From: Streptomyces fodineus
GTDB lineage: Bacteria; Actinomycetota; Actinomycetes; Streptomycetales; Streptomycetaceae
Direction of reading: 5' to 3'
NCBI RefSeq assembly: GCF_001735805.1
Contig: NZ_CP017248.1
Span: forward strand, 5,766,001-5,830,000
Length of the DNA: 64,000 nucleotides
A program made the position numbers and the translations under genes. A model generated the notes under the pieces. The model had not been told where the DNA came from and did not search any database. It saw only the letters and a list, made by a program, of their open reading frames with translations. How positions within the stretch are numbered: position 1 is the first letter of the stretch; each line of letters begins with the position of its first letter. Of the stretch, positions 42,603 through 50,964 are shown one piece after another.

Positions 42603-42833
42603 CTAGAGCAGCTTGCGGGCTGCCCTCCTCAGGTCGTACTCGTGGACGATCGCCTTCGCGTGACCGTACGCGAGGTCGTACTCGTGCCGGAGCCAGCTGA
42701 CCTTCTCCTCGAAGCGAACCAGGGCGGGGCCTTCTTCTACGGTGCGCAGCCAGTCGGTGACTTCCCGGCCGGTGCAGTGGGGGATGCGGGCGAGCAGATT
42801 GCGGTGGGTCTCCTCCGAGAAGAGCTGGGACAT
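42603..42833 (-). CDS. DUF4287 small protein
   Basis: A 76-residue protein, MSQLFSEETHRNLLARIPHC and REVTDWLRTVEEG, ending in AIVHEYDLRRAARKLL. This is the DUF4287 pattern: an alpha-helical cytoplasmic protein with no known function. The stop is 8 bases after the shared terminator. It is divergent from the gene at 42931. Confidence 0.8.
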   Translation of the reverse strand: MSQLFSEETHRNLLARIPHCTGREVTDWLRTVEEGPALVRFEEKVSWLRHEYDLAYGHAKAIVHEYDLRRAARKLL

Positions 42834-42930
42834 CGGCGCCTCCGAATGCAGGGGATGTAAGCCGGTCCTTCACGTCACCGTGCCTGAGCGTTCGCGTATT
42901 GGCAACAGTGCGGCACGTTACTCTCGGCGC

Positions 42931-43242
42931 GTGGTTGATACGACGCCCTTGACCCGAGCAGTGGATCACTTTGCCGACAGGTTGCGAGCGGCTCCGCAGA
43001 GCCGGCTGCAGCGGGGGGCCGCGGCCGAGGCCCTGGCCGTGGCCAGGGAGCTTTCCCGGCGGGCTCAGTTGCTGGAAGAACCCGGCGCCCCGCCTCGGGA
43101 GATGCCGGACGCGGGGATGTTCGCGGCGGCTGACCAGATTCTCGTGGCCGCGCACGACTTGGCGCTGGTGTTGCGCAGTGACGACGAAGTCGCCGAAGCG
43201 GTGCGGGTGGTTGAGGAGGCGCGTCAGCGGGCGGGGGTGTGA
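42931..43242 (+). CDS. Conserved hypothetical helical protein
   Basis: A 103-residue, Ala/Arg/Glu-rich, all-helical protein (LTRAVDHFADRLRAAPQSRL; AAAEALAVARELSRRAQLLE; QILVAAHDLALVLRSDDEVA). No motif is recognised. GTG 42931 was chosen because sequence before it has poor codon bias, although its ribosome site is not obvious. It converges on the membrane-anchored protein at 43247 with a gap of only 4 bases. Confidence 0.65.
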   Translation: MVDTTPLTRAVDHFADRLRAAPQSRLQRGAAAEALAVARELSRRAQLLEEPGAPPREMPDAGMFAAADQILVAAHDLALVLRSDDEVAEAVRVVEEARQRAGV

Positions 43243-43246
43243 CCCC

Positions 43247-44029
43247 TCACAGGGACGCTATGACCCTGTCGGCCAGGATGTAGACCATCTCCTCGCCGCA
43301 GGCGAAGGTGAGGGTGTAGGCCCCGGAGATGCCGGAGCCGCCCAGGAGGTACGGGGCCTCGCCCGCGTCCACCGCTGCCGCGAGGCGTTCGGCGGTCTCG
43401 CGGTGGCCCGGGGTCATGCACAGGGTGGTGCCGTCCGCGAAGACGTAGACGTCGAGGGTGCCGAGGGGGCCCGGGCGGACGTCGGAGAGTTCGACGTGGT
43501 CGGCGGCCAGCTGCTCCAGCGTGGACACCGTGCGCTCGTGGTCGTTCACCGCCGGCGACTGCACCGGGACGAAGTCGGGGTGCGAGGGGTGACGGCGACG
43601 GGCCGCGGCCAGCTCCGGGGACTCCCCGGCGAACTCGTCGGTGTCGGCGGTCGGCTCGGACACCGGCTCCAGGCCCGCGAAGTCGCTCTGCCGGGGCAGG
43701 AACAGCTCGGCGTCGGGCAGGCCGAGCAGGGTCGGGGCGTCGGAGGCGTCACGCGACTCCTGAGCGGCCCAGAAGGCACGCGCCTCGGCCAGCTCCCGCT
43801 CCCGCTCCTCGGCGAGCGCCTCGGCCACGGCCGTACGTATCTGGTCGGCGTCGGCGTGGCCGCGGGCGTTCGGCACCAGGGCGCGGGCGGTGGCGGCCTG
43901 GTTCTCGGCGAGCTGCCGCTGCAGCTCCGAGAGCTGACGGCGCAGCTTCAGAACGGTGCGCAGGACGGCGACGCCCACGGCGCCGGTGGCGGCCGTGGTG
44001 AGCAGCAGGGCGATGGGCATGGCGCTCAC
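43247..44029 (-). CDS. Membrane-anchored conserved hypothetical protein
   Basis: A 260-residue protein with one N-terminal hydrophobic helix (ALLLTTAATGAVGVAVLRTV) followed by a coiled coil (KLRRQLSELQRQLAENQAAT) and a C-terminal alpha/beta domain (LGTLDVYVFADGTTLCMTPG; LTFACGEEMVYILADRVIAS). It appears to be a cytoplasmic domain tethered to the membrane. GTG 44029 is preceded by GGGAG. No function recognised. Upstream 44030-44230 has no further gene; the direct repeat TGACCTGC occurs at about 44160-44178. Confidence 0.7.
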   Translation of the reverse strand: MSAMPIALLLTTAATGAVGVAVLRTVLKLRRQLSELQRQLAENQAATARALVPNARGHADADQIRTAVAEALAEERERELAEARAFWAAQESRDASDAPTLLGLPDAELFLPRQSDFAGLEPVSEPTADTDEFAGESPELAAARRRHPSHPDFVPVQSPAVNDHERTVSTLEQLAADHVELSDVRPGPLGTLDVYVFADGTTLCMTPGHRETAERLAAAVDAGEAPYLLGGSGISGAYTLTFACGEEMVYILADRVIASL

Positions 44030-44234
44030 TGACGTACTCCCGGTTCAAAGTCGACCCCCGACTTCCTACATCAGCTTGAAGGGTGGACTAAGCAGCTGTC
44101 AGTGCGTAACGTCACGAAACGGACAGGACGTTGGCCTTGCGGATGATGTGCGCGCTGTGCTGACCTGCGTTGACCTGCACCGATGGGTCCGCCGAGTCAG
44201 ATAGGTCACATCCTGGGGGAGATTGGATCACGGA

Positions 44235-44274
44235 AAGGCCCAGAACCTTGGAGTTTCCTCGGTTCCGGGCCCTT
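44235..44274 (-). terminator. Terminator of the thiolase gene
   Basis: AAGGCCCAGAACC and GGTTCCGGGCCCTT form a nearly complete stem around 13 nt. On the minus strand TTTCC follows. Confidence 0.75.
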
Positions 44275-44312
44275 CTCCCACACAGTGTGTCCGGTTCGCT
44301 ACCGGACGTGGG

Positions 44313-45530
44313 TCAGCTGAGGCGCTCGACGACCATCGCCATGCCCTGGCCGCCGCCGACGCACATCGTCTCCAGGCCGAACTGCTTGTCGTGCCACTGC
44401 AGGGAGTTGATGAGCGTGCCGGTGATCCGGGCGCCGGTCATGCCGAAGGGGTGGCCCACGGCGATGGCGCCGCCGTTGACGTTCAGCTTGTCGATGTCGA
44501 TGCCGAGATCCTGGTAGGAGGGGATCACCTGGGCGGCGAAGGCCTCGTTGATCTCGACCAGGTCGATGTCGTCGATGGTGAGTCCGGCGCGCTGCAGGGC
44601 CTGCTTGCTCGCCTCGACCGGGCCGAGGCCCATGATCTCGGGGGAGAGGCCGGAGACGCCGGTGGACACGATCCGGGCGAGCGGGGTCAGGCCCAGCTCG
44701 CGGGCCTTGGTGTCGCTCATGATGACGACGGCGGCGGCGCCGTCGTTGAGCGGGCAGCAGTTGCCGGCCGTGACCAGCCCGTCCGGGCGGAAGACCGGCT
44801 TGAGGCCCGCGACGCCCTCCAGGGTGACGCCGGGGCGCGGGCCGTCGTCCTTGCTGACGACCGTGCCGTCCGGGAGGGTCACCGGGGTGATCTCGCGCTC
44901 CCAGAAGCCGTTCTTGATGGCCTGCTCGGCGAGGTTCTGCGAGCGGACGCCGAACTCGTCCATCTCCTGGCGGGTGATGCCCTTGGCGCGGGCCAGGTTC
45001 TCGGCGGTCTGGCCCATCGCGATGTACGGGTCGGGCAGCAGGCCGTCCTCGCGCGGGTCGTGCCAGGTGGAGCCGGTCGACTCGGCGGTGGCCACGGTGC
45101 GGGCCTCGGCCTCGGCGAACAGCGGGTTGTGCGTGCCGGGCATGTCGGAGCTGCCGTGGGCGTAGCTGGAGACCATCTCGACACCGGCCGAGATGAAGAC
45201 GTCGCCCTCGCCGGCCTTGATGGCGTGCAGGGCCATGCGGGAGGTCTGCAGGGAGGACGAGCAGTACCGGGTGATGGTGCAGCCCGGCAGGTGGTCCATG
45301 CCCATCTGTACGGCGACGATCCGGCCGAGGTTGTGGCCCTGCTGGCCGCCGGGAAGGCCGCAGCCGAGCATCAGGTCGTCGATGTCCCTGGGGTCCAGCT
45401 CGGGGATCTTGGCGAGCGCGGCCTGGATGATCGTGGCGGTCAGGTCGTCGGGGCGCAGGTCCTTCAGGGAGCCCTTGACGGCGCGGCCGATGGGGGAGCG
45501 GGCGGTCGAGACGATGACGGCTTCGGGCAT
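44313..45530 (-). CDS. Acetyl-CoA C-acyltransferase (thiolase)
   Basis: A 405-residue thiolase. Nucleophilic Cys is in ITRYCSSSLQTSRMA, the second motif is NVNGGAIAVGHPFGMTGARI (GHP His), and the C-terminal Cys motif is ETMCVGGGQGMAM. All three catalytic elements are intact. The YCSSSL form of the Cys loop is typical of FadA/acetyl-CoA acetyltransferases acting in beta-oxidation. It is monocistronic, with no hydratase or dehydrogenase alongside. ATG 45530 has GGAG at correct spacing; a GTG at 45533 is too close. Confidence 0.93.
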   Translation of the reverse strand: MPEAVIVSTARSPIGRAVKGSLKDLRPDDLTATIIQAALAKIPELDPRDIDDLMLGCGLPGGQQGHNLGRIVAVQMGMDHLPGCTITRYCSSSLQTSRMALHAIKAGEGDVFISAGVEMVSSYAHGSSDMPGTHNPLFAEAEARTVATAESTGSTWHDPREDGLLPDPYIAMGQTAENLARAKGITRQEMDEFGVRSQNLAEQAIKNGFWEREITPVTLPDGTVVSKDDGPRPGVTLEGVAGLKPVFRPDGLVTAGNCCPLNDGAAAVVIMSDTKARELGLTPLARIVSTGVSGLSPEIMGLGPVEASKQALQRAGLTIDDIDLVEINEAFAAQVIPSYQDLGIDIDKLNVNGGAIAVGHPFGMTGARITGTLINSLQWHDKQFGLETMCVGGGQGMAMVVERLS

Positions 45531-45730
45531 CACGGCTCCAGTGAACGGGGTTTGCTTTTCGGGCAGGGCCGGTTGGGAAGTTACCGCTACGTATGGTCAA
45601 GGTCACCGGTGTTGGGGTGTGACACTGGCCGCAGTTTACTAAGCGCTTGCTTTCCCTAGGTCCAAGTTTCCCACCGACCCACCCGTCCCGCCAGGCCGAG
45701 AGGCCACCGAGGTCCTGGTGGTGCTGGGGA

Positions 45731-45787
45731 CGGAACCCCCGGCACGGAACCACCGGCACGGAACCCCCGGCACGGAACCCCGGCACG
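45731..45787 (-). repeat. 14-bp tandem repeat after the SGNH hydrolase gene
   Basis: CGGAACCCCCGGCA is repeated with minor changes four times (14, 14, 14, 13 nt), plus a partial unit, and ends 1-2 bases before the stop codon complement at 45789. The rest of 45531-45788 holds the thiolase promoter; TTTACTAAGCGCTTGC lies about 110 bases upstream of the thiolase. Confidence 0.85.
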
Positions 45788-45788
45788 G

Positions 45789-46808
45789 TCACAAGGGCGG
45801 GCGTGCGGGTTCGGCTTCCGGGACGCGGCGGCGGCGCCTGCGCTTGAGCAAGGCCCAAGGACCCCGCGGTCCCGTCGGCATCGCCGCCGTAACCTCGGTG
45901 CCGGCCTCCGACGCCGCCTCGGCAGCGGCGCGGGCAACCGGCAGGAAGCCCTCGCGGCGGGTGACGTCCGGCCGCTCCTCCTCCGCCGGCCACAGGCCCA
46001 GCGCCGCGCACACCGTCGGCAGTACGGCCATCGCCGCCGTCGCGTAACCCTCCGCCGAGGGGTGGTAGTTGTCCGGGCCGAAGAGCTCCCGGGGGTTCGC
46101 CTCGAACTCGGGCCCGAGCAGGTCGCCCAGCGACACCGTGCGCCCGCCCTGCTGCACGACGCCGATCGTCTGCGCCGCCGCCAGCTGCCGCGAGGCCCGC
46201 CGGGCCAGCCAGCGCAGCGGCTGCTGCACCGGCTCGATCGTGCCGAGGTCGGGGCAGGTGCCGACCACCACCTCCGCACCGGCCGTGCGCAGCCGCCGTA
46301 CCGCCGCCGACAGATGCCGTACCGAACGGGTCGGTGGCATCCGGTGCGTCACGTCGTTCGCGCCGACCATGATCACGCAGACGTCGGGGAGGGGCAGCCC
46401 CCCGGACAGCACCAGCGTCACCTGGCGGTCCAGGTCGTCCGACTGGGCGCCCGGCGACGCGACGTTACGCAGCTCCACCGGGCGTTCCGCCACCGCCGCC
46501 AGCCCCGACGCCAGCAGCGCGCCCGGCGTCTGGCCCGCCCGGTGCACGCCCTGTCCGGCCGCCGTGGAGTCGCCGAGCATGATCAGGCGGAGGGGCGGTT
46601 CGCCGGGGACGTCGTACGCGTGGCCGTACACCCCGTCGGCCACGGGAACGCGGTCTCTGGTGCCGTTGCCCACATGGCGCCGGGCCAGCCGTACCTCCGC
46701 GAGCAGCAGTCCCATCGCGGCCGCCCCGACCAGCCCGACCCCGCCACCGCCGTACGCCGCTCCGGCCGCGATACGCCGGGCCACTCGCGCCCTTGACATG
46801 CTCGTCAT
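45789..46808 (-). CDS. SGNH/GDSL-type hydrolase, membrane-anchored
   Basis: A 339-residue protein with an N-terminal hydrophobic anchor (GGGGVGLVGAAAMGLLLAEV). Block I is IMLGDSTAAGQGV (nucleophile Ser), block III has VGAND, and block V is DNYHPSAEGY (Asp-x-x-His). These are the catalytic elements of SGNH esterases/lipases. It probably acts outside the membrane on acyl esters. ATG 46808 follows GGAGGTGG; ATG 46799 is an alternative. The C-terminus is Arg-rich and close to a tandem repeat. Confidence 0.88.
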   Translation of the reverse strand: MTSMSRARVARRIAAGAAYGGGGVGLVGAAAMGLLLAEVRLARRHVGNGTRDRVPVADGVYGHAYDVPGEPPLRLIMLGDSTAAGQGVHRAGQTPGALLASGLAAVAERPVELRNVASPGAQSDDLDRQVTLVLSGGLPLPDVCVIMVGANDVTHRMPPTRSVRHLSAAVRRLRTAGAEVVVGTCPDLGTIEPVQQPLRWLARRASRQLAAAQTIGVVQQGGRTVSLGDLLGPEFEANPRELFGPDNYHPSAEGYATAAMAVLPTVCAALGLWPAEEERPDVTRREGFLPVARAAAEAASEAGTEVTAAMPTGPRGPWALLKRRRRRRVPEAEPARPPL

Positions 46809-46968
46809 GCGTCGCCGCCACCTCCTCGTAGCCGTACACCCACTTCCTTGCCCCGTACGGCCCGTACGCCAATCTCAACGGGGAGTGAACGACCGCGTCC
46901 GCCACACACCTGGCCTTAGGCTGGCGACACCACTACGACCACTTCTTTTGCAGCAACCGGAGACAACG

Positions 46969-48357
46969 GTGCAATACCACGACTCGATGATCAGCCTCGT
47001 CGGCAACACCCCGCTGGTGCGGCTCAACAACGTGACCCAGGGCATCCAGGCGACCGTCCTGGCCAAGGTGGAGTACTTCAATCCCGGCGGCTCCGTGAAG
47101 GACCGCATCGCCCTGCGCATGATCGAGGCAGCCGAGCAGAGCGGGGAACTGAAGCCGGGCGGCACGATTGTCGAGCCGACCAGCGGCAACACCGGTGTGG
47201 GGCTGGCGATCGTCGCCCAGCAGAAGGGCTACAAGTGCATCTTCGTCTGCCCTGACAAGGTCTCCACCGACAAGATCAACGTGCTGCGCGCATACGGCGC
47301 GGAAGTGGTCGTCTGCCCGACCGCCGTGGCTCCCGAGCACCCGGACTCGTACTACAACGTCTCCGACCGCCTCGTCCGCGAGACCCCGGGCGCCTGGAAG
47401 CCCGACCAGTACTCCAACCCCAACAACCCGCTCTCGCACTACCACTCGACCGGTCCCGAGCTGTGGGAGCAGACCGAGGGGAAGATCACCCACTTCGTGG
47501 CGGGCGTGGGGACGGGCGGCACCATCTCCGGCACCGGCCGCTACCTGAAGGACGTCAGCGACGGCAAGGTCCAGGTCGTCGGCGCCGACCCGGAGGGGTC
47601 CGTCTACTCCGGCGGCTCCGGGCGGCCCTACCTCGTCGAGGGCGTGGGCGAGGACTTCTGGCCGACCGCCTACGACCGCACCGTCGCGGACGAGATCGTC
47701 GCCGTGTCCGACAAGGACTCCTTCCAGATGACCCGCCGCCTCGCCAAGGAGGAGGGCCTGCTGGTCGGCGGCTCCTGCGGGATGGCCGTGGTCGCCGCGC
47801 TGCGGGTCGCCGAGCGGCTCGGGCCCGACGACGTCGTGGTGGTGCTGCTGCCCGACAGCGGCCGCGGCTACCTCAGCAAGATCTTCAACGACGAGTGGAT
47901 GGCCGACTACGGCTTCCTGGAGGACGAGGGCCCGAGCGCCCGCGTCGGCGACGTGCTGAGCGACAAGGCGGGCGGCACCATCCCGTCCCTGGTGCACATG
48001 CACCCGGAGGAGACCGTCGGCCAGGCCATCGAGGTGCTGCGCGAGTACGGCGTCTCGCAGATGCCGGTCGTCAAGCCCGGCGCCGGTCACCCGGACGTGA
48101 TGGCCGCCGAGGTCGTCGGGTCCGTGGTGGAACGGGAGCTGCTGGACGCCCTGTTCAACAAGCGCGCCTCCCTCGACGACCCGCTGGAGAAGCACATGTC
48201 CGCCCCGCTGCCCCAGGTCGGCTCCGGCGAGCCGGTCGGCGACCTGATGTCCGTGCTCGGCTCGGCCGACGCGGCGATCGTCCTGGTCGAGGGCAAGCCG
48301 ACCGGTGTGGTCAGCCGGCAGGACCTGCTGGCCTTCCTGGCCAAGGGCGGCAAGTAG
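46969..48357 (+). CDS. cbs: Cystathionine beta-synthase
   Basis: A 462-residue PLP enzyme. PLP Lys44 is in NPGGSVKDR; PTSGNTGVGLAIVAQQKGY and GVGTGGTISGTGRYLK bind substrate and phosphate; the catalytic core ends about residue 330. Two CBS domains follow (IPSLVHMHPEETVGQAIEVL; MSAPLPQVGSGEPVGDLMSV), which regulate the enzyme. It condenses homocysteine with serine. GTG 46969 fits CCGGAGACAACG. TAGGCT at about 46917-46922 is a likely -10, giving a short leader. The length distinguishes it from cysteine synthase (~310 residues). Confidence 0.95.
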   Translation: MQYHDSMISLVGNTPLVRLNNVTQGIQATVLAKVEYFNPGGSVKDRIALRMIEAAEQSGELKPGGTIVEPTSGNTGVGLAIVAQQKGYKCIFVCPDKVSTDKINVLRAYGAEVVVCPTAVAPEHPDSYYNVSDRLVRETPGAWKPDQYSNPNNPLSHYHSTGPELWEQTEGKITHFVAGVGTGGTISGTGRYLKDVSDGKVQVVGADPEGSVYSGGSGRPYLVEGVGEDFWPTAYDRTVADEIVAVSDKDSFQMTRRLAKEEGLLVGGSCGMAVVAALRVAERLGPDDVVVVLLPDSGRGYLSKIFNDEWMADYGFLEDEGPSARVGDVLSDKAGGTIPSLVHMHPEETVGQAIEVLREYGVSQMPVVKPGAGHPDVMAAEVVGSVVERELLDALFNKRASLDDPLEKHMSAPLPQVGSGEPVGDLMSVLGSADAAIVLVEGKPTGVVSRQDLLAFLAKGGK

Positions 48358-48670
48358 CGGCGAATCCCCGGTGAACTGGGGTTTACGGCAGCCACGTGAG
48401 GTGAGGCGGGGTTCGCGGAAGTGGTACGAGCGTGTCACGTGCGCGCAGCACCCGCTTAACACGGGTCCGGCACAGTGGTGGGTGTCGGCAGGGGCGGGAG
48501 CGGCTCCCCGCCCAGGCCGACGCCGAACGGCGCCAAGGACCTCCGGAGCGGCTCCCGGACCTCCATGGACGCCACGGACGCGACAAGCCCGGCCCTGACC
48601 CGGCCCGCGTCCCTCGCGGGGACCGCCGTCGTCCCGCCCCCGGCAACGGGGGTGCGGCGGTCCCCGCGCA

Positions 48671-48721
48671 ATGCTTTTCCAGGGGCTCGGCCGACATGCT
48701 TTTCCAGGGGGCTCGGCCGAC
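48671..48721 (+). repeat. Two-copy 25/26-bp tandem repeat
   Basis: ATGCTTTTCCAGGGG(G) followed by CTCGGCCGAC occurs at 48671-48695 and 48696-48721, differing by one G. It lies in the 434-base non-coding gap 48358-48791, in which I find no supported gene. Confidence 0.85.
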
Positions 48722-48791
48722 GGTGCCGGATTCCCAACTCCCCGGCAGGGCAAGGCGTTCGGCCGCCTGGGAGTCAGGTGACCGGTGAGGG

Positions 48792-49217
48792 TCAGTCGTC
48801 CTCGTGGGAGCGGTCGCGGCGGCCGCCGAGCAGTTCCGGGTTGAGCCGTACCGCCTGGGCGAAGTTGACGCCGACGATGCCGGCCCAGGTGGCGAGCGTC
48901 CCGGCCGTCCCCGCGATGCCACCGCCGACAGCGGTCAGCGGTATCGCCAGGACCAGCGAGATGATGGCGAACCCGAAGCGCTCCGGCCAGGTGTCGGCGC
49001 CCTTCGGGCGCCGGGAGCCGCGTGCACTCGCCATCTGCTGCTCGGCCAGATGCCGCCGCACCCGGCGGTCCACCGTGTCGTCGATCCGCTGCTCGACTTT
49101 CTCCAGGAAGGAGTCGACCAGCGCCGACTCGTACTCCTCGCCCAGCTCCCTGCGGGTCTGGAGGGTGGCGTCGAGTTCTTTTCGCAGGTCGGTGTCCCGC
49201 CCGTCCGTTCCGGTCAT
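48792..49217 (-). CDS. Small integral membrane protein
   Basis: A 141-residue protein. The N-terminal 75 residues are charged and helical (DLRKELDATLQTRRELGEEY; SFLEKVEQRIDDTVDRRVRR). Two hydrophobic helices follow (FGFAIISLVLAIPLTAVGGG; AGTAGTLATWAGIVGVNFAQ). The family is widespread in Streptomyces without a known role. ATG 49217 is favoured over an upstream GTG at 49235. It is divergent from the ammonia-lyase-like gene. Confidence 0.8.
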   Translation of the reverse strand: MTGTDGRDTDLRKELDATLQTRRELGEEYESALVDSFLEKVEQRIDDTVDRRVRRHLAEQQMASARGSRRPKGADTWPERFGFAIISLVLAIPLTAVGGGIAGTAGTLATWAGIVGVNFAQAVRLNPELLGGRRDRSHEDD

Positions 49218-49340
49218 GACGGATACGTTAGGCAACGCTCAGACCTCCCGCACTGGGGAAAGCCCCCCTCTTCGAACGCCTGGCTGCCTCACCAGACCGT
49301 GCTGCCCGGCAAACTGGATCATGAGATGTCCCTTGCCCGG

Positions 49341-49378
49341 CTGCATAACGTCATGCAGAGTTCTTGGTGTGTGAATAG
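49341..49378. promoter_or_regulatory. Dyad and TGAATAG element before the ammonia-lyase-like gene
   Basis: CTGCAT-AACGTC-ATGCAG (49341-49358) is a perfect 6-bp inverted repeat, and TGAATAG (49372-49378) is identical to the right arm of the hutU operator-like repeat at 56428-56434. It suggests, weakly, a shared regulator. Confidence 0.35.
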
Positions 49379-49437
49379 CCTGTCAACGTGACGGAAGGGC
49401 AGGAACAGGTGTCCGGGTCGAGGGGAGTCTGGGCTTG

Positions 49438-50964
49438 ATGTCGTCACGCATCGTGGACGCACCGGTGTCCGTGCCGTCTCCGCCGTCCGGGCGGCCCGCA
49501 CCCGTGGTCCTGGACGGGACCGGACTCGGCGTCGAGGACGTCGTGCGCCTCGCCGACGGCGCCGTACGTCCCGTCCCCGGCCCCGACGCGATACGGCGGG
49601 CGGAGCACTCCTGGAACGCCGCCCGGCGGATCGCCGCCACCGGGCGCGTCTACGGCCGCTCCACCGGGGTCGGCGCCAACCGGAACGAGGACGTGCCCAC
49701 CGAGGCCGCCGTCGGCCACGGCCTGCGCCTGCTGCGCAGCCACGCCGGTGCGATCGGCGAGGAACTCCCCGCCCGCCAGGTGCGCGCGATGCTCGCCGTC
49801 CGCGCCAACCAGCTGCTGGCCGGCGGCGCGGGCCTCAGGCCCGGCGTGGTCACCGCCCTGTGCGAGGCCCTGGCGAGCGGCGCGTATCCGGTCGTCAACG
49901 AGTTCGGCTCCGTCGGCACCGGCGACCTCGCGGCCCTCGCCCAGGTCGGGCTCGCGCTCGCCGGTGAACACCCCTGGCGCGGCGCGGGCGCCCCCGAGCC
50001 ACAGCCCCTCGACAACAACGACGCCCTGGCCCTGATCAGCAGCAACGCCCTCACCCTCGGGCAGTCCGCGCTCGCCCTGCACGAACTGCGCGGCCTCATC
50101 GGCGCCACCCAGGTCGTCGCGGCCCTCTCCCTGCTCGCCGTCGACGGCTCCCACGAGGCGTACGCCGCCCCCGTGCACGCCGCCCGCCCGCACCGGGGCA
50201 GCACCGAGGTGGCCCGGCGGATGCGGGAGCTGATCGGCGCCGCCGACCGGCCGGCCCCGCCGCTGGGCCGGATCCAGGACCCCTACGGCTTCCGCTGCCT
50301 GCCCCAGATCCACGGCCCGGCGCACGACGCGGCCGACGCCCTGGAGCAGGTGCTGACCGTGGAGATCAACGCTGCGGCCGAGAACCCGCTCATCGCCCCC
50401 GAGGACCTGGCCGCCTACCACCACGGCGGCTTCTACCAGGCCCAGCTGGCCCTGGCCCTGGACCACTTCAGGCTCGCCCTCACCCAGGTGGCCCGGCTGT
50501 CCACATCCCGGCTGTCCACGCTCAACGAGCCCGCCTACACCCGGCTGCGCCCCTTCCTCGCCGACCACGAGCCGGCCTCCTCCGGCGTGATGATCCTGGA
50601 GTACGCGGCCGGGGCGGCCCTCGGCGATCTGCGGGCCTTCTCCGCGCCCGCCTCGCTCGGCCACGCTGTACTCTCCCGGGGCGTCGAGGAACAGGCCAGC
50701 TTCGCCTCGCTCGCCGCGCGGCAGACCCTGCGCGCGTGCGCTGCGTATCGTCTGGTGGTCGGCTGCGAGCTGGTCGCCGCCGTCCGCGCACTGCGCCAGC
50801 GCGACCTGCGGCCCGACCCCGGGCTGCCGGCCGGCCGGGCGTTCGCGCTCGCCGTGTCGGTGCTCGACGCCGACCCGGCCGACCGGCCGCTCACGGACGA
50901 CGTGACAAAGGCGGCCGTACTGCTCGACCGGTTCACGGACATCTGGAGGGGGAGCGCGTCATGA
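49438..50964 (+). CDS. Histidine/aromatic ammonia-lyase homologue lacking the MIO triad
   Basis: A 508-residue HAL/PAL-fold protein. The active-site Tyr loop (VYGRSTGVGANRNEDVPTEA) and His loop (RSHAGAIGEELPARQVRAML) are conserved, as are YGFRCLPQIHGPAHDAADAL and VEINAAAENPLIAPEDLAAY. However, the cofactor-forming Ala-Ser-Gly is absent: the sequence reads GSVGTGDLAALA (residues 157-168), one residue short and with no Ser. The MIO electrophile therefore cannot form by the known route. The role may be non-catalytic, or catalysis may differ. ATG 49438 has GGGGAG upstream. It is coupled by ATGA overlap to the RpiR gene. Confidence 0.88.
   Translation: MSSRIVDAPVSVPSPPSGRPAPVVLDGTGLGVEDVVRLADGAVRPVPGPDAIRRAEHSWNAARRIAATGRVYGRSTGVGANRNEDVPTEAAVGHGLRLLRSHAGAIGEELPARQVRAMLAVRANQLLAGGAGLRPGVVTALCEALASGAYPVVNEFGSVGTGDLAALAQVGLALAGEHPWRGAGAPEPQPLDNNDALALISSNALTLGQSALALHELRGLIGATQVVAALSLLAVDGSHEAYAAPVHAARPHRGSTEVARRMRELIGAADRPAPPLGRIQDPYGFRCLPQIHGPAHDAADALEQVLTVEINAAAENPLIAPEDLAAYHHGGFYQAQLALALDHFRLALTQVARLSTSRLSTLNEPAYTRLRPFLADHEPASSGVMILEYAAGAALGDLRAFSAPASLGHAVLSRGVEEQASFASLAARQTLRACAAYRLVVGCELVAAVRALRQRDLRPDPGLPAGRAFALAVSVLDADPADRPLTDDVTKAAVLLDRFTDIWRGSAS

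Noticed and set aside
48456..48737. Antisense frames over the duplicated 25-mer
   Set aside because: Low complexity, no start context, and interrupted homology; treated as non-coding.
49438..50964. Calling this gene hutH
   Set aside because: The Ala-Ser-Gly triad is missing, so functional equivalence to histidine ammonia-lyase is not supported.
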